In this document: in pieces, positions 44,396-53,640 of the stretch
How the letters are laid out: each line of letters opens with the position of its first letter
Numbering within the stretch: position 1 is the stretch's first letter
Assembly (NCBI RefSeq): GCF_000820845.2
Contig: NZ_CBXV010000005.1
Span: 204,956-268,955 of the forward strand
Origin: Pyrinomonas methylaliphatogenes
GTDB taxonomy: Bacteria > Acidobacteriota > Blastocatellia > Pyrinomonadales > Pyrinomonadaceae
Reading direction: 5' to 3'
DNA length: 64,000 nucleotides
Notes under the pieces: generated by a model
The model's database searches: none
What the model saw: the letters and a program-made list of their open reading frames with translations, nothing else
What the model was told of the DNA's origin: nothing
Position numbers and translations under genes: made by a program

Positions 44396-45898
44396 TCAAG
44401 CTCGTAAACTGATGAGTCTGTCATCGGTCGTAGCGTTCGACGATTCGGTCTTTTCAGGCGAAAGCGAGTCCTTGCGGTAAAAGTAGTCGGTCGATCGGCG
44501 TTCCTCCTTGGGCTGCTGTTGTTCGGGCGAGGAGTAGGAGGGCGCGCTCATGACGACTTCGATCCGATCGGTGTTGATGCCGGCCTGCTCCAAAGCGTGC
44601 CGAAGCTCCTCGACGCCGGAATTGAGCGCGTGGTGCGCCGATTCGGTCTCGACGGTGAGAGTTGCGCTCAAGCGCCCCTCTTCATCGCGTTGCAGAACGG
44701 CGTGTACTCTGCCGAGTTCTGCCGGATGCAGTTGAATCTCGAGCGAGCGTGGCCGTGTTTGGATGGTTTCGCGCGCAGCGGCGACGATCTGCGCGGCGAT
44801 CTGCTGACCGGGATTGATCTCTTTCACGCTCCCTCGACCCGTGAGGTCGCTGGCATCAATCCGGCGGTCGGCGAGGGCCGGCCCGGAATTCTCGAACGAG
44901 GCGCGTTGTTCATCTGGCGATTCGTGAGAGGCGAAACCTTGCTGTTGAGCCTCGCTCGATGACGCGAGCTTTGCGCTTCGTTCGAACGCATGCGATGTCG
45001 CTTCAGCGGTGGCCGCGAGCATCGCTTTGATTTGCGAGATGGTGATGGGCGCGCGCGCCTGTTTCGCTTCTTCGGTCGGAGCGCCAGATCGCCGGTCTTG
45101 TGGGGGATGAGGTTCGGAGGTAAACGCGCTGTCGGTGAGAGCCGATCGGTTCGCGGATCTTTCTTGAGTGAGAGGTATGTTCGGATGGACGCGCGCGCTC
45201 AGCTCTGATGGCTGAGCGGAGCGATCGAGGCTTTGCGCATTGAGCGAGAGCGCGCGTGCTGCCTCTTCGTTCGATCGGTCTGCCGGTTGGTTTGAAGGGA
45301 ACGCATCCGCGGTGAGCGAAATAGCGCGTTCTGGCGCATCGGTTTTATCCGCGACGCCAGTTCGCTTTACCGTCCCGTCCTGAGCCTTCTCCGCGCCTTC
45401 CTCGGCGGCGAGGCGAGTCGGTTCGCTGACCGTAGGGTTCGGCTGTCGCCCGCTCGAAAGCGAGGCGTTCTCCGGCGTTTCTCCCTTGATTTGTGAAGCG
45501 GGCGGTCCATTGCGAATCGCGTCGGAGGCCGCTAGTGGACCGCTTGAGGTTTCGAAAAGCGGGGAGGATCGCGCCGGTCCACTTCGAAGCGTCGGAACGC
45601 TGAGATCTTCATCGTGCACGACGGGTGGCGCGCCATCTTTCGGCGGCGCTGGCTGCTGAAGAAGATAAAGGACCGGCGGCGCGGAGGCGGGTGGTGAAGC
45701 CTCATCTCCCACATCCTTCTCTTTCGCCGGAGCGTCCGCGGATTCAGGGTTCTGGTTTGGGTTTGAAGGCGGCGTGTCCGTCTGCAGCGCGGCGAAGAGC
45801 GCCGCCCACAGAGCGCACGCTTGATCGGTCAATGGCGTCTCCATCGCCGCGCGATCATCGGCGGCGGTCGGAAGGGCGAAGTTGTTTTCGATCATCAT
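44396..45898 (-). CDS. fliK: Flagellar hook-length control protein FliK
   Basis: 500 residues. A long, low-complexity N-terminal ruler region rich in Pro, Ser, Ala and Glu precedes the conserved C-terminal Flg_hook domain (RSLEIQLHPAELGRVHAVLQ, residues about 385-460). Its ATG overlaps the fliJ stop by four bases (ATGA). FliK is exported, measures the hook and signals FlhB to switch substrate. Confidence 0.9.
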   Translation of the reverse strand: MMIENNFALPTAADDRAAMETPLTDQACALWAALFAALQTDTPPSNPNQNPESADAPAKEKDVGDEASPPASAPPVLYLLQQPAPPKDGAPPVVHDEDLSVPTLRSGPARSSPLFETSSGPLAASDAIRNGPPASQIKGETPENASLSSGRQPNPTVSEPTRLAAEEGAEKAQDGTVKRTGVADKTDAPERAISLTADAFPSNQPADRSNEEAARALSLNAQSLDRSAQPSELSARVHPNIPLTQERSANRSALTDSAFTSEPHPPQDRRSGAPTEEAKQARAPITISQIKAMLAATAEATSHAFERSAKLASSSEAQQQGFASHESPDEQRASFENSGPALADRRIDASDLTGRGSVKEINPGQQIAAQIVAAARETIQTRPRSLEIQLHPAELGRVHAVLQRDEEGRLSATLTVETESAHHALNSGVEELRHALEQAGINTDRIEVVMSAPSYSSPEQQQPKEERRSTDYFYRKDSLSPEKTESSNATTDDRLISLRA

Positions 45899-46347
45899 CG
45901 TGTCAGTTGTCGCGCGACGGATAACGTCGCGATCTCATCGAGAAGTTGTTGTTCGAGCCGGAGGACTTCGCTCCGGTGTTGAGCGTACTGGCGCTCGCGG
46001 AGTTTTTCGGTGGTTTCAGCCGCTTGTGCGGCTTCGATCACTTTCTGTCGGGCGAGATCGCGCTCGCGTTCAAGCTGCGCGAGGCGAGCGCGCGCTTCGC
46101 GTTCCTGCTGTTCGAGGCGCGCGATGTAAGCGGCGCAGATGGCTATCTCATGCGCTTTCGGTTCGCCTGTGCGCATGAGTTCCGTATAAGCGCGCGTCGC
46201 CTCGGACTGCTTACGTTGAATATCAGCCAAGCGTTCGATCGCTTCGGCGACGGCGCACTCTTTCTCGGCCAGCTCGCGCTCGGCGCATTCGCGAAGCGTC
46301 AAGCGTAGGTTGTGGACCGACTGAAGAGAGAAGCGAAAACGTTTCAT
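45895..46347 (-). CDS. fliJ: Flagellar export chaperone FliJ
   Basis: 150 residues, almost entirely a Glu/Arg/Ala-rich coiled coil (LEQQEREARARLAQLERERD). It starts with the FliJ-type FRFSLQSVHNLRLTLRE. It links the FliI ATPase ring to FlhA. The position between fliI and fliK supports the call; the overlap with fliK is four bases. Confidence 0.85.
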   Translation of the reverse strand: MKRFRFSLQSVHNLRLTLRECAERELAEKECAVAEAIERLADIQRKQSEATRAYTELMRTGEPKAHEIAICAAYIARLEQQEREARARLAQLERERDLARQKVIEAAQAAETTEKLRERQYAQHRSEVLRLEQQLLDEIATLSVARQLTR

Positions 46348-46361
46348 CCGATCTGATCACC

Positions 46362-47699
46362 TCATTTCGCTAATTCGATCAATTGCGTGATCGCCGTTTC
46401 GTAATCGACGATCTCGCTGCGATCTTGTTTCAGGTAACTGATGATCGCGTCATGACGCGCGATGGCTTCATCGACTCGCGGATTGCTGCCGCGTTGATAA
46501 GCTCCGATATTGATCAGATCCTCGGCGCGCTCGTAAGCGGCCAACAGTTCGCGCACGCGCCCGGCTGCCGCGCGATGTTCCATCGAAGTGACCTCGGTGA
46601 AAAGGCGCGAGGTGCTGTGTAAGACGTCGATGCACGGGTAGTGATTGCGTGCGGCGAGCGCGCGCGAAAGGACGATGTGCCCATCGAGGATCGAACGAAC
46701 GGCGTCGGCGATCGGCTCATTCATGTCGTCGCCTTCGACGAGCACGGTGTAGAAGGCTGTGATCGAACCGGCGTCGGCGAAGTTGCCGGCGCGTTCGAGC
46801 AGCCGCGGCAGGAGCGCGAAGACCGAGGGCGTGTAACCGCGCGATGAAGGCGGTTCGCCGGCTGCCAACCCGATCTCGCGCTGCGCCATCGCGAAGCGCG
46901 TCACGGAATCCATGATCAGCAGCACATCCGCGCCCTGGTCCTTGAAGTATTCGGCGATGGCCGTGGCGGCGAGCGCCGCGCGGATGCGCACCAGCGGAGA
47001 ATCATCCGACGTGGAAACCAAAACGACGGAGCGGCGCATGCCCTCTTCGCCGAGTTCGCGTTCGATGAAGCCGCGGACTTCGCGCCCGCGTTCGCCGATC
47101 AGCGCGATGACGTTCAGGTCGGCGGCAGTCCGTTTGGCCATCATCCCGAGCAGTGTCGATTTGCCGACGCCGGAGCCGCCGAAGATCCCGATGCGTTGCC
47201 CTTTGCCGATGGTGAGCAGGCCATCGATGGCGCGCACGCCAGTGCTGAGCGGATCGGTGATATTGGCGCGGGCGAGCGGATTCACCGGATCGGGGCGTAG
47301 CGGGTAGAATTCGGACGGCGTGATCGGACCATGATCGTCAAGCGGGCGCCCGAGCGCATCGATGACTCGCCCGAGGAGCGCCGTGCCGACGCCGACTTCG
47401 CCGCACGAGCCGGTGGCGATGACGCGATCTCCGGCGCGCAGATTGGGCATCGCGCCGAGCGGCATCGTCAGGACCATGGAATCGCGGAAGCCGACGACTT
47501 CGAGCGGCAGCGAATCGCCGTCGGCCCGTTCCAAGCGGCACAGCTCGCCGACGGAAGCTGCCGGACCGCGCGATTCGATGATCATGCCGATGGCGCGCGT
47601 CACCGTGCCGACGGAGACGAGCGGGTCCACCTTCGCCAAACGCTCAAAATAGCGCGCGAGCGGCGAGGAAGGATCGTGTTGTTTGAGTTGCTCGGCCAT
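46362..47699 (-). CDS. fliI: Flagellar export ATPase FliI
   Basis: 445 residues. F1-beta-like ATPase: Walker A GGSGVGKSTLLGMM, Walker B VLLIMDSVTRFAMAQREIGL, and the type III signature GEPPSSRGYTPSVFALLPRL. The N-terminal domain (VGTVTRAIGMIIESRGP) is typical. It uses ATP to prepare export substrates and forms a complex with FliH. 14 bp before fliJ. Confidence 0.96.
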   Translation of the reverse strand: MAEQLKQHDPSSPLARYFERLAKVDPLVSVGTVTRAIGMIIESRGPAASVGELCRLERADGDSLPLEVVGFRDSMVLTMPLGAMPNLRAGDRVIATGSCGEVGVGTALLGRVIDALGRPLDDHGPITPSEFYPLRPDPVNPLARANITDPLSTGVRAIDGLLTIGKGQRIGIFGGSGVGKSTLLGMMAKRTAADLNVIALIGERGREVRGFIERELGEEGMRRSVVLVSTSDDSPLVRIRAALAATAIAEYFKDQGADVLLIMDSVTRFAMAQREIGLAAGEPPSSRGYTPSVFALLPRLLERAGNFADAGSITAFYTVLVEGDDMNEPIADAVRSILDGHIVLSRALAARNHYPCIDVLHSTSRLFTEVTSMEHRAAAGRVRELLAAYERAEDLINIGAYQRGSNPRVDEAIARHDAIISYLKQDRSEIVDYETAITQLIELAK

Positions 47700-47723
47700 C
47701 TTTCGCTGGTCCAGTTTGCCTCC

Positions 47724-48431
47724 TCAATCATCAAAGAAGCCGCGCGCGATCTCGGCGAACTGGCGTTCGATGCGCGCATCGACGTCGCCCATCTGCGTGC
47801 GGATGAGACATCCGCCGCGCTCGATGCTCGGATCTTCAACTAATTCGACGGTGCCGCCGTGCGCGAGCGAATCCCCGCGGCCCTTCACATAGCGATAATC
47901 ATCCGGATGAAGGTGGATCGTCACCGACGTTTGATCATGTATGCGGCGCAATGCGACGCGCGTGATGGCTAGGACGACTTCGGGGTCGACCGTCACCTCG
48001 CGGTGGACGATCTTGCGGGCGATCTCTATCGCCAGTCGGACCAGATCGCGCTCGGCCTGGGCGGCGATCGTCTGTTTGAGAAGATGGATCTCCTCGATCG
48101 TCTCCGCGAGTTGCGTGCGCAACGTCTCGAGCGCTTGATTCATCTCGAGCGAAGCGAGCGCCCGTCCTTCGGCCAGCCCGCGTTCGCGCGCTTCCGCTTC
48201 GATCTGACTGGCGCGCGCCTCCGCTTCGGTGACGATCTGTTCGGCCAGTTCGCGCGCCCTTTCGATCGCCTGCTCATCTTCGCCGAGATCTAATTTGCGA
48301 GTTGTCGGCTCGAACTCATCGGCGTGAACCGACGGCGCTATCAGCTGCGCTCGCTGCAGAGACTCGTCGGCTTCGGGAAAGGAGAAGGGGGAGAAGCATG
48401 CTGCGGCGCCTTTGATCAGCTTAGCTGACAT
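47724..48431 (-). CDS. fliH: Flagellar export regulator FliH
   Basis: 235 residues from the ATG at 48429-48431, which overlaps the end of fliG. A variable N-terminus is followed by a long Glu/Ala coiled coil (AEARASQIEAEARERGLAEG) and the V-ATPase-E-like C-terminal domain (LVRLAIEIARKIVHREVTVD, VTIHLHPDDY). It regulates FliI and docks it at FliN. Longer starts add a non-family segment. Confidence 0.9.
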   Translation of the reverse strand: MSAKLIKGAAACFSPFSFPEADESLQRAQLIAPSVHADEFEPTTRKLDLGEDEQAIERARELAEQIVTEAEARASQIEAEARERGLAEGRALASLEMNQALETLRTQLAETIEEIHLLKQTIAAQAERDLVRLAIEIARKIVHREVTVDPEVVLAITRVALRRIHDQTSVTIHLHPDDYRYVKGRGDSLAHGGTVELVEDPSIERGGCLIRTQMGDVDARIERQFAEIARGFFDD

Positions 48432-49488
48432 ACTCTTCCTCGGCACCTCCCGACAGACTGATGATCCCTTTCTCATCCAATTCGCGCATGATCTCGACGA
48501 TCTCGCGTTGCGCGGCGGAGACGTCCTTGACGCGCACTTGGCCCATGTACTCCATCTCCTCTTTCAACATCTCGACGGCGCGCGAGGACATGTTCGCGAA
48601 GAAGCGGTTCTGGATCTCCGGCGAAGTGCCTTTGAGCGACATCGCCAGCACGCGCTTGTCAACGCGCTGAAGGATCTCGCGGATGCCGACGTCGTCTATC
48701 AACAGTAGATCGTCGAACGTGACCATCAGGTTGCGGATCTCGAGCGCTAGCTCGGCATTGGTCTTTTCGAGATCCTCGAGGATCTTGCGCGAAGCGTCGC
48801 GGTCGAGCCGGTTGCAGATCTCGGCGACCGGACGGATGCCGCCCACGGCGCGGCGACTGTAATCGCCGATGCTGCGCAACTTCTGGTCCAGTACGACGGA
48901 GACGCGGCGGATCACGTCTTGCGAGATGGGTTGGAGATTGGCCATGCGCAGTAGGATCTCGGCGCGCTGCGACTCCGGCAGATACTGCAACGTGTCGGCG
49001 GCGGTCGAAGCGTCCAGATGCGCGAGCACGAGGGCGATGGTCTGCGTGTGTTCGTTTTGGAAGAGTTTCGATAGCTGTTGCGGATCGACCTTTTGCAGCG
49101 CTTCGAATCCGACCGTCGATTCGAGCGAGCGCGTGATCCGATCGATCAGCCGCCGCGCGACCTCTGGCCCATAGGCTTTGATCAAAAGGCGTTTCGCATA
49201 TTCGACGCCGCCCGAGATGACGTAGGTGCGCGCCGTGAGTATCTGATGGAACTCTTCGATGATCTCGTTGGCGAGTTCCGATGGGATGTTGTTGATCGAG
49301 GCGAGCTCTTTCGAGATCGCCTGCACTTCGTCTTCATCGAGATATTTGAAGATCTCGCTGGCCGCCTCATCGCCCAGCGCGACGCAAAGGATGGCGGCTT
49401 TGCGCGCTCCGGAGATCGTCTCTGCGGTTTGCGTGGCGGCGCGCAGCGTCTCGGCGCGGCGCGCCGGAGTAGCGCTAGTCGCGGTCAT
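48421..49488 (-). CDS. fliG: Flagellar motor switch protein FliG
   Basis: 355 residues from the ATG at 49486-49488; an ATG three codons earlier is possible. All three armadillo-like domains are present. The N-terminal domain (GARKAAILCVALGDEAASEI) binds FliF, the middle domain includes EHTQTIALVLAHLDASTAAD, and the C-terminal torque helix region includes DDLLLIDDVGIREILQRVD. The EHPQ motif reads EHTQ here. It overlaps fliF by 14 bp. Confidence 0.95.
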   Translation of the reverse strand: MTATSATPARRAETLRAATQTAETISGARKAAILCVALGDEAASEIFKYLDEDEVQAISKELASINNIPSELANEIIEEFHQILTARTYVISGGVEYAKRLLIKAYGPEVARRLIDRITRSLESTVGFEALQKVDPQQLSKLFQNEHTQTIALVLAHLDASTAADTLQYLPESQRAEILLRMANLQPISQDVIRRVSVVLDQKLRSIGDYSRRAVGGIRPVAEICNRLDRDASRKILEDLEKTNAELALEIRNLMVTFDDLLLIDDVGIREILQRVDKRVLAMSLKGTSPEIQNRFFANMSSRAVEMLKEEMEYMGQVRVKDVSAAQREIVEIMRELDEKGIISLSGGAEEEYVS

Positions 49489-51184
49489 TTCCTGCATACT
49501 TGATCGGGTTCGTCGAAACGGTCTCTTGCAACCAACTTCGGATGGTCATCGCAACCAACTCCGGATCACTCCGGCTTTGCTCGATGAGTTGGCGTTTGAT
49601 CTCCGCCGCGCGCAACACTTCGGGCGGAACCTCTTCGCGAAGCTCGCGGCGCTCGTTCGCCGCTTCCATCTCGGCCTCAAGTTCCGCGACGGTGCGCGGC
49701 GAAGCCGGCAACTCCGCTTGTGCGCCAGCGGGCGGCAAACCCGCCTCTCCAGCTAACGCCGCAGCTCCAGCCGGAAGGAGCGGCGGTTCGGGGGCCGTCG
49801 CCCCGCGTAGCGCACGCCGTGCGGGCCTGATGACGAATAGCAAGATGAGCAGCGCGACGAAGACGAGCGCGCCGTACTTGATCCCTGCGTGCACGAGGTC
49901 GCGGTAACGTTCGAGCCATGTCGGTTGATGGGTCTCCGCGCTCGGCTGATCGAAAGGGATCGTTTGAACGACGACCTGATCGCCGCGCGCGGGATCGATC
50001 CCGACGGCGGCGGCGACCAGATCTTGAATCTTCTTCAGTTCGTCATCGGTGCGCGCGACGGAGACTCCGTTCGCATTCTTGTAATCGACTAGGACCGAGA
50101 CGGACAGGCGCGAGATGCGCCCACCGTTGCCGGTCGTCTTGCGCACCAGGCGGTCGATCTCGTAGTTGGTCGCCGTCATCGTGCGTTGCTCGCCGATCGT
50201 CGCTTGTGCCGCGGCGGGTTGCGGCGTCGGTTGCGCGCTCGGATCGTTGGCGCGCGTGCCGACGACGCTGCTCGTTTGCGGATTGGTCGTGTTTCGGATC
50301 TCCTGTGATGTCTGTTGCGAACGGATGACGGCGGACTTCGGATCGTATTTCTCTTCGGTCTGCTCGATTTGGCTGAAGTCGACATCTGCCGCCACGTCTG
50401 CGCGCACGTGGCCTGGACCGGTGATGGGTTCAAGAAGCGACACGATGCGCGAAGCCATCTCGGATTCGAGTTGACGGCGGGCTTCCAAGTGGGAGTTGAA
50501 GGCCGCCGCCCCGCCCACACCGTCGCGCAATGGGGCCGAAAGGATCCGCCCGCGCGTATCCATGACGGACACATCTTGCGGATCCAACCCCTCGACTGCG
50601 CTCGAGACGAGCGCGACGATGGCTTCGGTCCGCTCGCGTGAAAGCTCGTGCCCTTGTCGCACGCGGAGCATGACGGAGGCCTTGGCCCGTTCGGCCTTGT
50701 CGGTAAAGAGCGATTCGCGCGGGCGCGTGATGTGGACGCGCGCCGCTTCGACCTCCTCCATCCCTTCGAGCGTGCGCGCCAGCTCGCCTTCGAGCGCGCG
50801 CTGGTAGTTGACCTGTTGCGTGAAATCGGTCGCGCCGAAATTGTTTCGATCGAAAAGATCGAATCCGACGTGTCCGCCAGACAGAACTCCCGACGCCGCG
50901 ATCTGCAATCTGAGCTCCGAGAGGCGTTCTGCTGGGACGCTGATGGTCGTTCCCCCGTTCGACACTTGATAAGGGACGTTCGACTGCTTCAGTTTCTCGA
51001 TGATCGCCTGCGCGTCTGCCGGGCGAAGATCGGAGAAGAGGACCGCGTATTCGGGGCGCGTCGCGTAGAAGATGAGCGCGCCGATGAGCGCCAGCGTAGC
51101 AAAACTGGCGACGATGATGGCGGCGCGTTCACGCGATTTCAATCGGCGCCAGATCTCGGCGAATTGTTTGAAGGATGTCGGCAT
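49475..51184 (-). CDS. fliF: Flagellar MS-ring protein FliF
   Basis: 569 residues. Two membrane helices (AAIIVASFATLALIGALIFY near the N-terminus, YGALVFVALLILLFVIRPAR near residue 445) flank the periplasmic YscJ/FliF ring domains (VPYQVSNGGTTISVPAERLS; VEAARVHITRPRESLFTDKA). The C-terminal tail (PELVAMTIRSWLQE) binds FliG. It forms the MS ring, the base for assembly. Confidence 0.96.
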   Translation of the reverse strand: MPTSFKQFAEIWRRLKSRERAAIIVASFATLALIGALIFYATRPEYAVLFSDLRPADAQAIIEKLKQSNVPYQVSNGGTTISVPAERLSELRLQIAASGVLSGGHVGFDLFDRNNFGATDFTQQVNYQRALEGELARTLEGMEEVEAARVHITRPRESLFTDKAERAKASVMLRVRQGHELSRERTEAIVALVSSAVEGLDPQDVSVMDTRGRILSAPLRDGVGGAAAFNSHLEARRQLESEMASRIVSLLEPITGPGHVRADVAADVDFSQIEQTEEKYDPKSAVIRSQQTSQEIRNTTNPQTSSVVGTRANDPSAQPTPQPAAAQATIGEQRTMTATNYEIDRLVRKTTGNGGRISRLSVSVLVDYKNANGVSVARTDDELKKIQDLVAAAVGIDPARGDQVVVQTIPFDQPSAETHQPTWLERYRDLVHAGIKYGALVFVALLILLFVIRPARRALRGATAPEPPLLPAGAAALAGEAGLPPAGAQAELPASPRTVAELEAEMEAANERRELREEVPPEVLRAAEIKRQLIEQSRSDPELVAMTIRSWLQETVSTNPIKYAGNDRD

Positions 51185-51235
51185 CGTGGAGCGCGTAAGC
51201 GGAGCGAAATCTCACCGAACGCCTCGTCGCAATCC

Positions 51236-51532
51236 TTAAACTTGCATCCGCATGATCTCTTCGTAAGCTCCGATCAGCTTATTGCGGACTTGGAGCGCGA
51301 ATTGGAAGTTCAGATCGGCGGCTTGAAGCGCGATGATCGTTTGATGCAGATCGGGCGATTCGCCGGCAACGGCGCGCGCGATCTCCATCTCCGCGCCCTT
51401 CTGTGATTGGTCCAGCGCATCGATCGTTTGACGGACCATCTCCGCGAATGAGGTCGGCGCGCTGCTGACGCGCAAAGGGTTCTCCGTCGAAGTCGCAAGC
51501 GGCGCGTCGAGATTTATCCCGTTCAAATTCAT
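51236..51532 (-). CDS. fliE: Flagellar hook-basal body protein FliE
   Basis: 98 residues, normal length. The C-terminal helix pair (DLHQTIIALQAADLNFQFAL, QVRNKLIGAYEEIMRM) is diagnostic. FliE joins the MS ring to the rod. The ATG lies 40 bp after flgC and the gene precedes fliF by 51 bp. Confidence 0.94.
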   Translation of the reverse strand: MNLNGINLDAPLATSTENPLRVSSAPTSFAEMVRQTIDALDQSQKGAEMEIARAVAGESPDLHQTIIALQAADLNFQFALQVRNKLIGAYEEIMRMQV

Positions 51533-51572
51533 CTTCGTCTGGCCCTCGTAAATTCAGGATCAGTGAAGAGCG

Positions 51573-52040
51573 TTAGGCTTCGCTGAGTTTGAGGCTGGCG
51601 CGCACGAGCTCTTTGGCCGTATTAAAGGCCGTCGCATTGGCCTCGAAGGCGCGCGCCGCCGACAGCATGTTGATCGTCTCCTCCAACGGATCGACATCGG
51701 GAAGCGTGACATATCCGTTGGCGTCCGAATCCGGATGGTCCGGCTGGAAGCGGCGCACCCCGGCTTGGTTCTCCGTGATCACCGTTTTCGCCTGTACGCC
51801 GACGATCGGCGCCGTAAGATCGGGAACTGTGGCGGACATCGCCGAACTGAACGAATCGAACGAAGCTGATGGCGTCTCGACAGGCACCGTCTCGAAGACC
51901 ACATCGCGGCGGCGATAAGGGCCCCCTTCAGCCGTTCGCGTGGTGTTAGCGTTGGCCAAGTTGGCGGCGGCAGCCTCCAGCCGCATCCGCTCAGCCGTCA
52001 TGCCTTGCGAAGAGACGCGAAAGATCGTGATCAACGACAT
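51573..52040 (-). CDS. flgC: Flagellar rod protein FlgC
   Basis: 155 residues. N-terminal rod motif (IFRVSSQGMTAERMRLEAAA, ANLANANTTR) and the conserved YVTLPDVDPLEETINMLSAA region with the C-terminal EANATAFNTAKELVRASL. Proximal rod subunit. Gap of 48 bp after flgB. Confidence 0.95.
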   Translation of the reverse strand: MSLITIFRVSSQGMTAERMRLEAAAANLANANTTRTAEGGPYRRRDVVFETVPVETPSASFDSFSSAMSATVPDLTAPIVGVQAKTVITENQAGVRRFQPDHPDSDANGYVTLPDVDPLEETINMLSAARAFEANATAFNTAKELVRASLKLSEA

Positions 52041-52088
52041 GATTCCTCCTCCGCGAGATGAAGGCGGTTTCTCGTTTCGGTCAAAAGG

Positions 52089-52475
52089 CTATTTCCCTTC
52101 GCGAATCGCCGTGCGCAAGATGCGCAGCCGCGCTTGCAGGAGTTGAATGCCGGTCAAAAACTGCGTGCCGGTTTCGGCCAGCGTGGCCATCTCATGAGCC
52201 ATGTCTACGTTGTTGCCGTCAAGGCGCAGTGGAGCCTGCGGCTGTTCGATGACGCGCGGACTCGCCACAGGCAACGGAGCCGCCTCTTGATTGCGCGTCT
52301 GCAATGCTTGCCGGGCCGCTTGGCGCAAGAAGGCGGCGAAATCGAGATCTTTGGCCGTGTAGCCGGGCGTTTCCGCATTCGCGATGTTGCTTGAGATGAT
52401 TTCAGCTCGACGGCTTTGGACGTCGAGGAAGGTTTTGAGCAGCGATGTGATCTGATCGGCGATGGGAAGTCTCAT
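52089..52475 (-). CDS. flgB: Flagellar rod protein FlgB
   Basis: 128 residues from the ATG at 52473-52475, with GGAGG upstream. A longer frame exists, but its start would lie inside the sigma-54-type promoter (52504-52517). The rod motif (RRAEIISSNIANAETPGYTA) and a C-terminal helix (MATLAETGTQFLTGIQLLQA) are present. First gene of the long minus-strand flagellar run. Confidence 0.94.
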   Translation of the reverse strand: MRLPIADQITSLLKTFLDVQSRRAEIISSNIANAETPGYTAKDLDFAAFLRQAARQALQTRNQEAAPLPVASPRVIEQPQAPLRLDGNNVDMAHEMATLAETGTQFLTGIQLLQARLRILRTAIREGK

Positions 52476-52503
52476 CCGCACAAACCTCCGTCGCTGGCCT
52501 AAA

Positions 52504-52517
52504 GCAAGCATCGTGCC
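52504..52517 (-). promoter_or_regulatory. Sigma-54 promoter for flgB
   Basis: On the minus strand AGGCACGATGCTTGCTT matches the consensus TGGCACG-N4-TTGCW at nearly every fixed base, with GG and GC 10 bp apart. The predicted start at about 52492 is 17 bp upstream of the flgB ATG. Needs an NtrC-type activator, none of which is in the window. Confidence 0.75.
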
Positions 52518-52637
52518 TGTCGCGTTGGAGGCGCGAGAAGAGCGCCTTTTCGCGCGCCATTAGTCGAGCGGTCGCGGTCCAGCCGCCATCGAGGCGACAT
52601 CTCGTCGAGCTTTGCGGTGTCAGGTTCTTGACGCCGC

Positions 52638-52664
52638 TCAAGTCCGCGCGCGTTTTGCCGATGA
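52638..52664 (+). promoter_or_regulatory. Candidate sigma-28 promoter for the GAF gene
   Basis: TCAAGTCC (5 of 8 matches to TAAAGTTT), an 11-bp spacer and GCCGATGA (7 of 8 matches to GCCGATAA). The predicted start at about 52671 is roughly 50 bp upstream of the GAF gene start. It faces away from the flgB promoter. Confidence 0.5.
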
Positions 52665-52719
52665 AGGCTTTGCGGCTCGAAGTGGCCGCCGAGGCACGCC
52701 TTCGAGGAGTGGGGTTCAC

Positions 52720-53595
52720 GTGGTGAGCAATCAGAACACGCTCAGCCCGGTGGTCGAGTTGCAGCGCATCTTCGCGCGGACCGAAGAGTTGTGCGGTGTC
52801 GCCGGTTTGCCGGACGAAAGCAGCGAGGAGGTACGCGAGTTGTTGCGCCGCGCCAAAGAGTTGGCCGCCGAGTTGACGCGCGAGAACGAGCGCTTGCGCA
52901 TGCAAAACCTCCTCCTCGAACGGCAGAAGCTCGAAGCCGAGCAGCGTTTGGGCGGAAGCAAGATCGGCAAGGAGAACGAGCAGTTGAAGACTGAGCTCAG
53001 GTTGCTCGGCGAGCGGATGGCGGAGATGGAGCGCGAGGCGAGCAAATATCGCCGCCGTTACGAAGAGGCGGCGCAGCACAACTCAGCTCTCGCGAACATG
53101 TTCGTCGCCGCGACCAGACTCCATTCGACGCTCGATTTCGCCGAGGTGGTCCGGATCGCCGAGGAGATCCTATGGGACATCATCGCCTCGCCCGTCTTCG
53201 CCATCTTCGCTTACGACAGCAAGCGCGGGCAGTTGATCTTGGTCGGCGGACGCGGCGTCGAAGAGCGTTTCCCAGCCGGGCATCTGCCCGAAATCTCCGG
53301 GCCATTCGCCGAAGCTCTGGAGTCGGGCGGTGCGGTCTTCGAAGGCCGGGTTGGTGACGGAACCGGTCCGCTCGCATGCATCCCGCTCAGATTGGAGAGC
53401 GGGGAGATCATCGGCATCATCGCGGTTTACGAGATCGAGAAGCACAAACGTGGAGTGAGCGAATTGGATCGGATGCTGTTCGAAATGCTCGCCAGCCAGA
53501 TGGCGACGGCCATCATGTGTTCGCGCATCTACAGCGAAGCGCTCAAGAAATTGAAGTCGATGGAGAGTTTCATCAATTTGATCAAGCCTGTGTGA
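52720..53595 (+). CDS. Coiled-coil GAF-domain protein
   Basis: 291 residues from one of two adjacent GTG codons (52720, 52723); no ATG is available nearby, so the start is uncertain. A coiled coil (residues about 40-130, ELTRENERLRMQNLLLERQK) is followed by a GAF domain (DFAEVVRIAEEILWDIIASP; RLESGEIIGIIAVYEIEKHK). No output domain is visible. Such proteins usually sense a small ligand or a partner. The location between the two flagellar blocks and a sigma-28-like promoter suggest a role in motility control. Confidence 0.8.
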   Translation: MVSNQNTLSPVVELQRIFARTEELCGVAGLPDESSEEVRELLRRAKELAAELTRENERLRMQNLLLERQKLEAEQRLGGSKIGKENEQLKTELRLLGERMAEMEREASKYRRRYEEAAQHNSALANMFVAATRLHSTLDFAEVVRIAEEILWDIIASPVFAIFAYDSKRGQLILVGGRGVEERFPAGHLPEISGPFAEALESGGAVFEGRVGDGTGPLACIPLRLESGEIIGIIAVYEIEKHKRGVSELDRMLFEMLASQMATAIMCSRIYSEALKKLKSMESFINLIKPV

Positions 53596-53640
53596 TCTTC
53601 GCTTGGCTCAAGGGCCATTCCGGTGCAAGGAGAAGAGGTG

